This document shows positions 1 through 6,757 of a DNA stretch of 64,000 bases, piece after piece. The stretch comes from Delftia tsuruhatensis NBRC 16741 (GTDB taxonomy: Bacteria; Pseudomonadota; Gammaproteobacteria; Burkholderiales; Burkholderiaceae_C). The position numbers and the translations under genes are program-made. The stretch covers positions 1 through 64,000 of the forward strand of contig NZ_BCTO01000048.1 in the NCBI RefSeq assembly GCF_001571325.1. Reading direction: 5' to 3'. Position 1 is the first letter of the stretch; every line of letters starts with the position of its first letter. The notes beneath the pieces are model-generated. The model searched no databases, had not been told where the DNA came from, and saw only the letters and a list, made by a program, of their open reading frames with translations.

Positions 1-914
1 GCTACACGCTGAACAACGTGGGCGCGTATGTGCAGGCCATCTTCAATGCAACCGACCAGCTCAAGATCATTCCGGGCCTGCGCCTGGACAAGTTCTCTGG
101 CCGTACCGCCCTGAGCCCCAGCGGCACCACCGGCCCGCTGCAGGACTACGGCTGGATAAAGCAGCCTAAGCTCAGCATGGTGTACAGCGTGAACGACGCG
201 ACCAGCGTCTATGCCAACTGGGGTCGCACCTTCCAGATCCTGACCGGATCACGCGCACCAGCCTACATCACCTCCGCCACGCAGGCCAAGTTCGCCCCGT
301 CCATCAACACCGGTACCGAGCTGGGCGTAAAGTTCAAGCCCAGCCCTCGGACCGACCTGCGCGTGGCCGTGTGGCAGCAGGACGCCACCGACGAAGTGGC
401 CAACATGCCCAGCACCGGCACCAACGTGAGCCTGGGCGAAACCCGGCGCAAGGGCATCGACTTTCAGGCATCCACCCGCATCGGCAGTGCAGTCACGCTG
501 TGGGCCTCGCACTCGCTACAGGAAGCCAAGGTGCGCCGTGCGTTCACCGCATCTGGCACCTCGCTGGCGGGCAAGGAGGTGTTCGCCACCCCGCGCCACA
601 TCACCAACGCCGGGGTGGATTACCAGGCGAACGAGGCGCTGCGCCTGGGCCTACAGGCGCGCGCACAAGGCAGCTACTTCATAGACGACCTCAACGCCCA
701 GGGCAAGTTCGGCAGCTTTGTGCTGCTGGACTTCAATGCACGTTATGCCCTCTCCAAAACCGTGAGCGTGGACCTGCAGGTGAAGAACCTCGCCAACCGC
801 AAGTTCGCCTACGTGTGGTGGGACAATTTCTTCTGGCCCGCTGACAGCGCCCAGCCCATGTACTCGCCTGGCGCGGGCCGCTCGGCCTTTGTGTCGCTCA
901 ACGTGAAGTGGTGA
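1..914 (+). CDS. TonB-dependent receptor, C-terminal part (5' end outside window)
   Basis: The reading frame (codons starting at position 3) is open to the window edge, so the gene starts upstream and only about 300 C-terminal residues are present. They contain repeated amphipathic strands typical of an outer-membrane beta-barrel, such as the strand around VNDATSVYANWGRTF, and the protein ends in an aromatic residue (SLNVKW), as outer-membrane barrels usually do. TonB-dependent receptors import ferric siderophores, metals or other scarce nutrients across the outer membrane. The plug and any signal peptide are not visible, so the substrate cannot be named. No T-rich terminator follows; a decayed LysR-like fragment lies downstream on the other strand. 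Confidence 0.85.
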   Translation, partial: YTLNNVGAYVQAIFNATDQLKIIPGLRLDKFSGRTALSPSGTTGPLQDYGWIKQPKLSMVYSVNDATSVYANWGRTFQILTGSRAPAYITSATQAKFAPSINTGTELGVKFKPSPRTDLRVAVWQQDATDEVANMPSTGTNVSLGETRRKGIDFQASTRIGSAVTLWASHSLQEAKVRRAFTASGTSLAGKEVFATPRHITNAGVDYQANEALRLGLQARAQGSYFIDDLNAQGKFGSFVLLDFNARYALSKTVSVDLQVKNLANRKFAYVWWDNFFWPADSAQPMYSPGAGRSAFVSLNVKW

Positions 915-951
915 TGGCGTAGTCTGCGTGCGACTTTCCCAGGCTGTCTGC

Positions 952-1218
952 TCAGGCGTTGCGCGCACTCAGCAGACTGGCAACCAAGTCACGCACGGTG
1001 CGTGACTTGGGCAGTCCCGGCCAATAAATCAGCAAGGTCGGAAAGTAGACCGTGGCCGAGAACGGGCGGAACGCCTCGCCCGGCAGCAACTGGCGAGCGC
1101 ATGAATCCAAGCGTTGTGCAGGAGGTGGTGAGTCGGCCTGGACGAGGCGCTGGGGCTTCAGCCAGCCCGAGCCCGTTACGCCGACGCGTACCGACCTGTC
1201 GCCCGATCCGGCAGCGAT
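952..1218 (-). pseudogene. LysR-type regulator C-terminal fragment (remnant)
   Basis: Reading the minus strand from just after the nhaR stop (1219-1221) to a TGA at 952-954 gives about 88 uninterrupted residues in the same frame as nhaR. They include LLPGEAFRPFSATVYFP and IYWPGLPKSRTVRDLVASLL. The second stretch resembles the end of a LysR effector domain, where a Tyr/Trp-Pro segment is followed by R-x-V-R-x-[FL]-[VI]. There is no start codon or DNA-binding domain, so this looks like the tail of a second LysR gene left by a deletion or recombination. Alternatively it is an old extension of nhaR cut off by the stop. Family assignment is by eye. Confidence 0.5.
984..1010. repeat. 13-bp perfect inverted repeat, 1-nt centre
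   Basis: The arms CCAAGTCACGCAC (984-996) and GTGCGTGACTTGG (998-1010) are exact reverse complements around one base. No T-tract follows on either strand, so it does not look like a standard terminator. It lies inside the LysR-like remnant and could be a protein-binding palindrome, a recombination scar or chance. Confidence 0.6.
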
Positions 1219-2112
1219 TCAGCCGGCGACTCCGGTCGCCGCGGCGCCCATAATTTTCTGCACCAGCGGATGATGCTGGCCGCGCCGAGAGCGAATGGCG
1301 TGGATCTCTTCCTTCACGCCATCGGCGCTTCCCAACAGTCTCAGGCCCCGCATCACACCGATGCCGCCGGCGCCCAGGCGGCTAACCGGGAACACGCCCA
1401 GCCCTCGCGCAGCGAAGACAGCGAGCAGTGCGCTGTCCTCGAACTCTCCAACGATGCGCGGTCGCAGGCCCTGGGTCATGAACCAGTGCTCCAGCGTCGT
1501 GCGCAAGGCCGAGTGACCGGTCGGAAGCAGCACGGGTAGGTCATTCAGGCTGTACGGAAACCCATCGCGCTCGGTTTTGCCCACAATGCTCGCGGGACCA
1601 TACCATTCGACCGGCGCATCTACCAGCCGTTCGCTAGACAAGCGCAAATTGGGGTTACGTGGTGCGGCCTGCCCGGCAAGCACCAAGTCCAGGTGGTGCA
1701 ACGCGAGCTCACCCAGCAGTTGTTCGAATTCGCCTTCGTGACAGACGAGGCGAAGGTTGGTGGTTGTCAGCACCGGCTCCAGCAGCGCGTGGGCGGCGAG
1801 CTTGGAGATGCCGTCGGAGAATCCCACCGCGAGACGCGCCACCTTGCCGTTAGCCGCTTCACGCACCTCGTCAGGAATGACCTGGCCAAGCTGGAAGATC
1901 TCCTCGGCGCGTGCGAAGGCGGCCTGGCCCGCTTCAGTGAGCGCCACGCCACGGCCCGAGGGTTTGAGCAGCTCTTGACCCAATGCCTTCTCCAACTCGC
2001 GTACCTGAGCGCTGATGGTCTGCACTGCCATGTCGAGCCGCTCGGCTGCCCTGGCGAAGCCACCTGCTTTGGCCACAACCCAGAAGTAATGCAGATGGCG
2101 GTAGTTCAGCAT
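1219..2112 (-). CDS. nhaR: LysR-family transcriptional activator, NhaR type
   Basis: A 297-residue LysR regulator. The N-terminus MLNYRHLHYFWVVAKAGG followed by AERLDMAVQTISAQV is the winged helix-turn-helix typical of NhaR, which controls Na+/H+ antiporter genes in enterobacteria. The remainder is the substrate-binding-like effector domain. The frame is open for 30 more codons upstream, but family alignment favours the ATG at 2112. It is divergent from a TerC-family gene; the 136-bp gap contains a short palindrome, GTTTG-TT-CAAAC (2160-2171), that could be an operator. Whether it activates the terC-like gene or responds to Na+ is inference. Its stop is followed in the same frame by another LysR-like fragment. 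Confidence 0.85.
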   Translation of the reverse strand: MLNYRHLHYFWVVAKAGGFARAAERLDMAVQTISAQVRELEKALGQELLKPSGRGVALTEAGQAAFARAEEIFQLGQVIPDEVREAANGKVARLAVGFSDGISKLAAHALLEPVLTTTNLRLVCHEGEFEQLLGELALHHLDLVLAGQAAPRNPNLRLSSERLVDAPVEWYGPASIVGKTERDGFPYSLNDLPVLLPTGHSALRTTLEHWFMTQGLRPRIVGEFEDSALLAVFAARGLGVFPVSRLGAGGIGVMRGLRLLGSADGVKEEIHAIRSRRGQHHPLVQKIMGAAATGVAG

Positions 2113-2248
2113 GCGTGCTCCAGTGCGGAAAAACCGAATCTTAGGTGCGAATAACTCTGGTTTGTTCAAACGAAGACCATCCCTAAACTCCAGACATTCC
2201 ATTACACCTTCACCAATGCATCAGACCGTCGTTCACTGAAAGAGCAAA

Positions 2249-3241
2249 ATGGAACTTATCACTCCCTTCCTCACGTCCGACTTCATGGGCAAGCCGGTAT
2301 GGGTCTGGCTGACCTTCGTCGGTATCGTCGTAGCGCTGCTGGCATTCGACCTAGGTGTGCTGCACAAGGACGATCAGGAGATCGGCGTGCGCGAGAGCCT
2401 GCTGCTGTCGGCCGGCTACATCAGCGTAGCGCTGGTCTTCGGTGCCTGGGTGTGGTGGTACCTGGGAGCTCAGAGCGGCATGGACTACTACACCGGCTTC
2501 ATGATCGAGAAGTCGCTGTCGATGGACAACGTGTTTGTGATTGCGCTGATCTTCAGCTTCTTCGCGATCCCGCGGCAGTACCAGCACCGTGTGCTGTTTT
2601 GGGGCATCTTGGGCGTGATCGTGCTGCGCGCCATCATGATCGCTCTGGGCGCAACGCTGGTCAGTCAGTTCAGCTGGGTTCTGTACTTGTTCGGTGCATT
2701 CCTGATCTTCACGGGCATCAAGATGTGGATCATTGCCGACCACATGCCCGACATCGCGAACAACCCGCTGCTGAAGTTCCTGAAGCGGCATATACGCGTT
2801 ACCGACGGCCTGCGCGGCAACGCCTTCTGGGTACGTATGAAGGATCCCGAAACTGGCCGGCTTGAGCGCTTCGCGACCCCACTGTTTCTCGCCCTGGTGC
2901 TGGTAGAGTTTGTCGATCTGATCTTTGCGGTCGACTCGGTGCCGGCGATCTTCGCGATCACGACTGACCCGTTCATCGTCTACACCAGCAACATCTTTGC
3001 CATCCTAGGCCTGCGCGCGCTGTACTTTGCGCTGGCGGCGATGATCCATCGCTTCAAGTACCTGAAGTACGCGCTGGCTCTGGTGCTTGTGTTTATTGGA
3101 AGCAAGATTTTCCTTGTGGGCATCATTGGAAAGATCCCGGCAATGATCTCGTTAAGCGTGACCTTCGGGCTAATCGCAGGTGGCGTTCTCGTCTCGCTGT
3201 GGAAGACGCGCGGCGAGCAGGCCGCGGCGGAGGTCCGGTGA
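2249..3241 (+). CDS. TerC/Alx-family integral membrane protein
   Basis: The 330-residue protein has about nine hydrophobic segments and the conserved acidic motifs of the TerC family: AFDLGVL near residue 35, SLSMDNVFVIAL near 95, and EFVDLIFAVDSVPAIFA near 220. These intramembrane aspartates are thought to bind metal ions. Family members (TerC, Alx, MeeF) are linked to tellurite resistance, alkaline response and Mn2+ export during exoenzyme metalation. It is probably in the inner membrane. The neighbouring nhaR suggests regulation by cation or pH stress. No yybP-ykoY (Mn2+) riboswitch could be recognised in the 136 bp upstream. A strong hairpin follows the stop codon. Confidence 0.9.
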   Translation: MELITPFLTSDFMGKPVWVWLTFVGIVVALLAFDLGVLHKDDQEIGVRESLLLSAGYISVALVFGAWVWWYLGAQSGMDYYTGFMIEKSLSMDNVFVIALIFSFFAIPRQYQHRVLFWGILGVIVLRAIMIALGATLVSQFSWVLYLFGAFLIFTGIKMWIIADHMPDIANNPLLKFLKRHIRVTDGLRGNAFWVRMKDPETGRLERFATPLFLALVLVEFVDLIFAVDSVPAIFAITTDPFIVYTSNIFAILGLRALYFALAAMIHRFKYLKYALALVLVFIGSKIFLVGIIGKIPAMISLSVTFGLIAGGVLVSLWKTRGEQAAAEVR

Positions 3242-3255
3242 CGATTCCGATCTGG

Positions 3256-3280
3256 CAGCGGCTGCGCGATGCAGCCGCTG
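3256..3280 (+). terminator. GC-rich hairpin after the terC-like gene
   Basis: The 10-bp perfect arms CAGCGGCTGC and GCAGCCGCTG enclose a 5-nt loop, 15 bases after the stop codon. There is no T-run, so intrinsic termination is uncertain; it could act as a 3' stabiliser or with Rho. Confidence 0.4.
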
Positions 3281-3453
3281 TCCTCAGCGACGAAAGGATA
3301 TCGATGCATACGCTGGCGAAAGCCTACGGACCCGAAGCGCACGGTAGCGAGCAACACAAGTCACCGTGGCCTCCATCATGAGCCGCAGATGAAATAGACC
3401 CCTGATTCCCCGGCCCCGTCCTATCGCTTATCTTTGAAGATAGGAACAGGACT

Positions 3454-3846
3454 GTGCATATGACTAGGCATACGGAGTCAATAGAGGTAGTCGTGAAGGA
3501 CCAGCGCCGCAGGCGCTGGTATCTCGCAGAGAAGGCGGCGCTGGTGCGCCGAATCTACGAACCAGGCATTAGCGTGTCATTGGTCGCTCGGCAGGAAGGC
3601 GTTTCGGCTGGACTGCTGTTCCAGTGGCGCAAGCTCGAACGCCAGGGGGCTTTGACCGCCGTCTCCGCTGGCGAGGCAGTCGTGCCCGCATCCGAACGGG
3701 CTGCTGCCCGCGCGGAAATCGCCAAGCTGCAGCGCGTGCTCGGCAAGAAAACCTTGGAGAACGAAATCCTCAAGGAAGCCGTGGAGTACGCCGCAGAAAA
3801 AAAGTGGATTGCGCGCTCGCCCTTGTTGCCCGGGGACGACCAGTGA
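3454..3846 (+). CDS. IS2-like OrfA, transposase helix-turn-helix subunit
   Basis: OrfA of the insertion sequence (130 residues from the GTG at 3454; ATG at 3460 is an equally good start and sits behind AGGAACAGGA). Residues 18-60 form a helix-turn-helix (YEPGISVSLVARQEGVSAGL then FQWRKLE) that recognises the element ends. The C-terminal half is a leucine-zipper-like coiled coil (AEIAKLQRVLGKKTLENEIL). A heptanucleotide slip site A-AAA-AAG at 3798-3804 lies before its stop. Its TGA overlaps the GTG of orfB. It appears intact and could still bind element ends. Confidence 0.85.
   Translation: MHMTRHTESIEVVVKDQRRRRWYLAEKAALVRRIYEPGISVSLVARQEGVSAGLLFQWRKLERQGALTAVSAGEAVVPASERAAARAEIAKLQRVLGKKTLENEILKEAVEYAAEKKWIARSPLLPGDDQ
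3798..3804 (+). promoter_or_regulatory. Predicted -1 ribosomal frameshift site A-AAA-AAG
   Basis: In the orfA frame the codons read GAA AAA AAG. A -1 slip on this canonical heptamer moves ribosomes into the orfB frame, giving the OrfAB fusion transposase used by IS3-family elements. Confidence 0.65.
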
Positions 3847-4718
3847 AGACGGTTTGCCGGACGATGGGGCTGGCGCGCTCGCATGTGCGCGACCTGCTTG
3901 GGCGCGGTGAAGACTGGGCCGATGGCCGCAGCCATCGCACACCCAGCGACGATGCCGGGCTGCTCGCCGAACTGCGCCAGCAAATTGCCGACTTGCCCAG
4001 CTAGGGCTACCGACGGGCCTGTGCCTTGGTGAACCGCCAGCGTGCGGCACGGGGCGCCCCGAGGGTCAATGCCAAACGCGTCTATCGCGCCATGGCACAA
4101 GCCGCTCTGCTGCTGCCCAAGGCGCCTCGCCGGCGCCAGTCCGCACGCACGCATGAGGGCCGTGTTGCGGTCTCGCGCAGCGACCTTCGATGGTGCTCCG
4201 ATGGTCTGGAAATCAAGTGCGATTCGGGTCAAACCGTGACGGCCACCTTCACCAAGGATTGCTGCGACCGTGAGGTGATGGCTTGGCGCGCGTGGGAGGG
4301 CAAAGGGCTGCCAGGTGAGCCGGTACGCGAGATGCTCATCGAGGCCGTGGAGCGCCGCTTCGGCTCGGTCGAAGCGGTCCCGCAGGGCCAGGAGTTGGAG
4401 TTCCTCAGTGACAACGGCGGAGCCTACATCGCCGCCGAAACGAGGGCACTGGCGCGCGCTCTGGGTCTGAAGCCCATCAACACGCCCGTCTGCAGCCCGC
4501 AGAGCAACGGCATGGCCGAGAGCTTCGTCAACACCTTCAAGCGCGACTATGTGGCGCGCATGGACCTGAGTGACGCGCAGACGGTACTGGCGCAACTGCC
4601 AGCGGCCTTCGAGCACTTCAACGAGGTGCATCCGCATTCTTCGCTGAAAATGCGTTCGCCTCGGGAGTTCAGGCGACAACAGGCTGCAGGGGCTGAGCAG
4701 GCACTTCATTGCGAATAG
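3843..4718 (+). pseudogene. IS2-like OrfB, DDE transposase broken by an amber codon
   Basis: The frame starts at GTG 3843 (overlapping the orfA stop) and encodes the rve/DDE catalytic domain: DLRWCSDGLEI (first Asp), FLSDNGGAYIA (second Asp) and SPQSNGMAESFVNTFKRDY (catalytic Glu). A TAG at 4002-4004 interrupts it after QQIADLPS. Relatives read YGYRR at this point and the sequence resumes GYRRACALVNRQ in the same frame, so a single TAC to TAG change probably explains the break. The downstream half contains all three catalytic residues but no clear start, so an active enzyme is unlikely without suppression. Confidence 0.85.
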
Positions 4719-4748
4719 GGCGGGGTCGGGAGTACGGGGGCAACATCA

Positions 4749-5090
4749 GGCATTGCGTCGAGTTCACGACTTTATGGAAACGACTATTTGTATGAGCAGT
4801 GCGCTGAGCCGCATGGATGCTACGCTTCTGTTTACGACTTTATTTGGCCAGAATAGCGCAGGCCGTGGCCTGCCCTGGTCCTTCGTTGCCCCCTGTGCGA
4901 AATGTCCGTCGGACACCCGGCGGCTGGCCTACCTGCGGTGTCGCAACATGGGGCTGCGCACGCTCTGGCCGGTCCTACGGCTGAGCCGCATGTCCGGGCC
5001 CACACTGGTTACCAGCGCAGTGCATATCTGCGCTGCAGTCGGGCGCTTCGTTTGACGCGCCTCTTTGACCACCATGTGAAGGAGATACCC
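4749..5090. other. Intergenic stretch without a convincing gene
   Basis: No frame here has coding character or a recognisable family. There are two pairs of short direct repeats: GCTGAGCCGCATG at 4803-4815 and 4980-4992, and ACGACTTTAT at 4766-4775 and 4834-4843. It is more AT-rich near the insertion sequence and may be remnant DNA from the rearrangement. The last 50 bases carry the ribosome binding site AAGGAGA of the next gene. Confidence 0.5.
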
Positions 5091-5246
5091 ATGGCTCAGC
5101 AAAACGACCAGCAACAGCAGCAAAACAACCCGCAGCAGCAGAACCCGAACCAGCAAAACCCGGGACAGCAGCAGCAGGACAACCCCCAGCACAAGCAGCC
5201 TGGCCAGAACCAGCCAGGCCAGCAGCAGCCCAATCAGCCCCGCTGA
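5091..5246 (+). CDS. 51-residue Gln/Asn/Pro-rich small protein
   Basis: A 51-codon ORF (MAQQNDQQQQQNNPQQQNPN...) behind a strong ribosome binding site, AAGGAGA, eight bases before the ATG. Nearly half of its residues are Gln, with Asn, Pro and Gly most of the rest, and there is almost no hydrophobic residue after the start. It must be intrinsically disordered and has no signal peptide or membrane segment. The good start context and the second 51-codon ORF 39 bases downstream argue that it is translated. No function can be assigned; similar low-complexity Q/N proteins occur as stress-related or assembly-prone proteins. Confidence 0.65.
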   Translation: MAQQNDQQQQQNNPQQQNPNQQNPGQQQQDNPQHKQPGQNQPGQQQPNQPR

Positions 5247-5285
5247 CAGGCTGGGCGGCGTTCCGTTTGACGTGAGGATGGAACC

Positions 5286-5441
5286 ATGAAACAGCTTCTT
5301 CCCACGAGAGGCCCGCAGCATCCGGCCTATGTTCCCATGCAGATGGGGCAACCCATCACGGACAGGAACTACAGCCAGATGCAGTGCAAGGCGAACGTCC
5401 GCCAACAAGGGCAGCCTTTGCGCCAGCCACAGCAACGCTGA
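5286..5441 (+). CDS. 51-residue Gln-rich small protein, second of a pair
   Basis: An ATG at 5286 opens a 51-codon ORF (MKQLLPTRGPQHPAYVPMQM...) ending RQPQQR. It has exactly the same length as the previous ORF and is also rich in Gln and Pro, but has Met, Tyr and one Cys in a less repetitive sequence. A GTGAGGATGG segment upstream may act as a weak ribosome binding site. It ends 40 bases before an intrinsic terminator, consistent with a two-gene transcript. I do not recognise it. Confidence 0.5.
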   Translation: MKQLLPTRGPQHPAYVPMQMGQPITDRNYSQMQCKANVRQQGQPLRQPQQR

Positions 5442-5479
5442 TTGATCGCAGCCAGCGCTGGTGCAGCGCTCCCTGGAAC

Positions 5480-5502
5480 CGGCCGCCTTCGGGCGGCTTT
5501 TC
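5480..5502 (+). terminator. Rho-independent terminator of the Q-rich pair
   Basis: GCCGCC (5482-5487), a TTCG tetraloop and GGCGGC (5492-5497) are followed by TTTT: a textbook compact terminator hairpin. Confidence 0.8.
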
Positions 5503-5590
5503 CGTGTCGAGGGCCTGCCCTGGCCGGGGCCGCCGGAGATCTCCCCGCACAATGACGCCTTTCCAGCATCAACCTCCAAGGATTTCAACG

Positions 5591-6637
5591 ATGACACTGC
5601 AGCGCCCCTGCTTCGTTTTGCCGACCCTGGTGCTCGCCCTGGGATTGTCGGGGTGTGCCGCGCCGCCTTCCAGCGGGCAGCTCGAGAAGGAGGAAGCGGA
5701 GCAGGCGAAGACGCTGTGGGTGATCAGCGAGGCCTTGAAGGCCAACATGGCCGTGGTGCTGGTGGCTGACCTGACGCCGCACAAGTCGCTGGCCGACGCC
5801 GACGGCATGTCCAAATGGACCTCGAACGTGCTGTGGACCCACCAGGACAGGCCGGAGATCGTGTTCGGCCGCAAGTTCCAGAACAACGCGCTGCAGCGCG
5901 ATCCCAAGACCACCTACCTCTTCAAGGCCTTCGAGGTCCATGTCCTGCCCCCCGGCAAGTACCTGCTGACGGGCGGCGATGACTACTGGCTCAATGCCCG
6001 GCTCGACCAGCTGGGGGCCAAGGCGGGCGCTGCGGGCGCAGGCCGCGGCGCCAGCGGCACGGCGTCCCTGGCGCCCGAGACCTACCGCGAGTTCTATACC
6101 GAGATGAACTGGAAGGAGGCCACCACGCACACGCAGACCCGCACCGAGAAGTACTGCACCACGGTGCACCGTGCCTCGGGCCATTGCGTGGCCTGGGGCG
6201 AGCGGCAGGTTACGGACAGTACGCCGGGCATGGGTGCGGGCTACTACCAGGACACGGACTCGCGCGACATCCCTGCGCTCAAGGTCCAGGTGCGCGTGCC
6301 GCCCCGGCAGGCCCTGGCCAGTTTCACGCTGGAAGGCGGGCAGCTGGTGCTGAGCCAGCGCTCGTATCTGAAGACGCCCAGCTACCAGTTCCGCCAGGCG
6401 GGCTGCCGCAAGGTGGCGGCCGAGAAGGTCGAATGCCCGCTGGAGGACTTCACCGTCCACACGCTGCCGGTGCCCATGGAATTCACGCGCACCTATCTGG
6501 CCTCCCGCGCCAACCTGACCCCTGACCAGGAAAAACTCATGGCGCGGCTGGTGCCCATGCAGTTCACCACGCTGGGCCGCCAGGGCGCCGCCGATCCGAT
6601 CTGGGGCACGCCGATCTCGCTGCGCAAGGGGCCTTGA
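5591..6637 (+). CDS. Uncharacterised lipoprotein
   Basis: The ATG at 5591 gives 348 residues starting with a lipoprotein signal (MTLQRPCFVLPTLVLALGLS then GC, lipobox LSGC with the modified Cys about residue 22). The frame is open further upstream, but only this start yields a signal sequence. The mature protein begins with an acidic segment (LEKEEAEQAKTL) and contains a Gly/Ala-rich linker (GAKAGAAGAGRGASGTA) near residue 145. A KYCTTVHRASGHCVAW segment (two Cys) and CRKVAAEKVECPLED (two Cys) could form disulfides in the periplasm. No domain is recognised. It stands alone between the Q-rich pair and a convergent receptor gene. Confidence 0.7.
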   Translation: MTLQRPCFVLPTLVLALGLSGCAAPPSSGQLEKEEAEQAKTLWVISEALKANMAVVLVADLTPHKSLADADGMSKWTSNVLWTHQDRPEIVFGRKFQNNALQRDPKTTYLFKAFEVHVLPPGKYLLTGGDDYWLNARLDQLGAKAGAAGAGRGASGTASLAPETYREFYTEMNWKEATTHTQTRTEKYCTTVHRASGHCVAWGERQVTDSTPGMGAGYYQDTDSRDIPALKVQVRVPPRQALASFTLEGGQLVLSQRSYLKTPSYQFRQAGCRKVAAEKVECPLEDFTVHTLPVPMEFTRTYLASRANLTPDQEKLMARLVPMQFTTLGRQGAADPIWGTPISLRKGP

Positions 6638-6645
6638 GGTCCGGG

Positions 6646-6687
6646 CGCAGCCGATGGCCGATGGTCGATGGTCGTTGATCGGCTGCG
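6646..6687. terminator. Inverted repeat between convergent genes
   Basis: CGCAGCCGAT (6646-6655) and ATCGGCTGCG (6678-6687) are perfect 10-bp arms with a 22-nt loop that itself repeats GATGGTC. It lies just past the lipoprotein stop and before the convergent receptor gene. There is no T-tract, so terminator function is only possible. Confidence 0.35.
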
Positions 6688-6757
6688 TCGGGTGGCTGCC
6701 CTTTCCGTGCCCGGCCGGTTGTTGGCGGGCTGCGGCGACCGGTGCCTGCCTATGGGG

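Larger units (their letters stand above)
3395..4748 (+). mobile_element. IS3-family (IS2-like) insertion sequence, inactivated
   Basis: An element of about 1.35 kb with the two overlapping orfA/orfB frames of the IS3 family. The left end starts TAGACCCCTGATTCCCC, recalling the TAGAC start of IS2. The reverse complement of the right end reads TGATGTTGCCCCCGTACTCC. The two ends share an imperfect inverted repeat of about 30 bp, and the length is close to IS2 (1.3 kb). Exact termini are uncertain by a few bases. The 5 bases outside each end (TGAAA and GGCAT) differ, so no target duplication is visible; this suggests rearrangement after insertion or misplaced ends. orfB carries an in-frame amber codon, so this copy should not transpose on its own. 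Confidence 0.8.

Noticed and set aside
984..1010. 13-bp inverted repeat as a transcription terminator
   Set aside because: It has a one-base centre, no T-tract on either strand, and lies inside an old coding remnant.
5384..5590. Upstream extension of the lipoprotein frame (69 extra codons)
   Set aside because: It crosses the second Q-rich ORF and the terminator, and only the ATG at 5591 gives a lipoprotein signal peptide.
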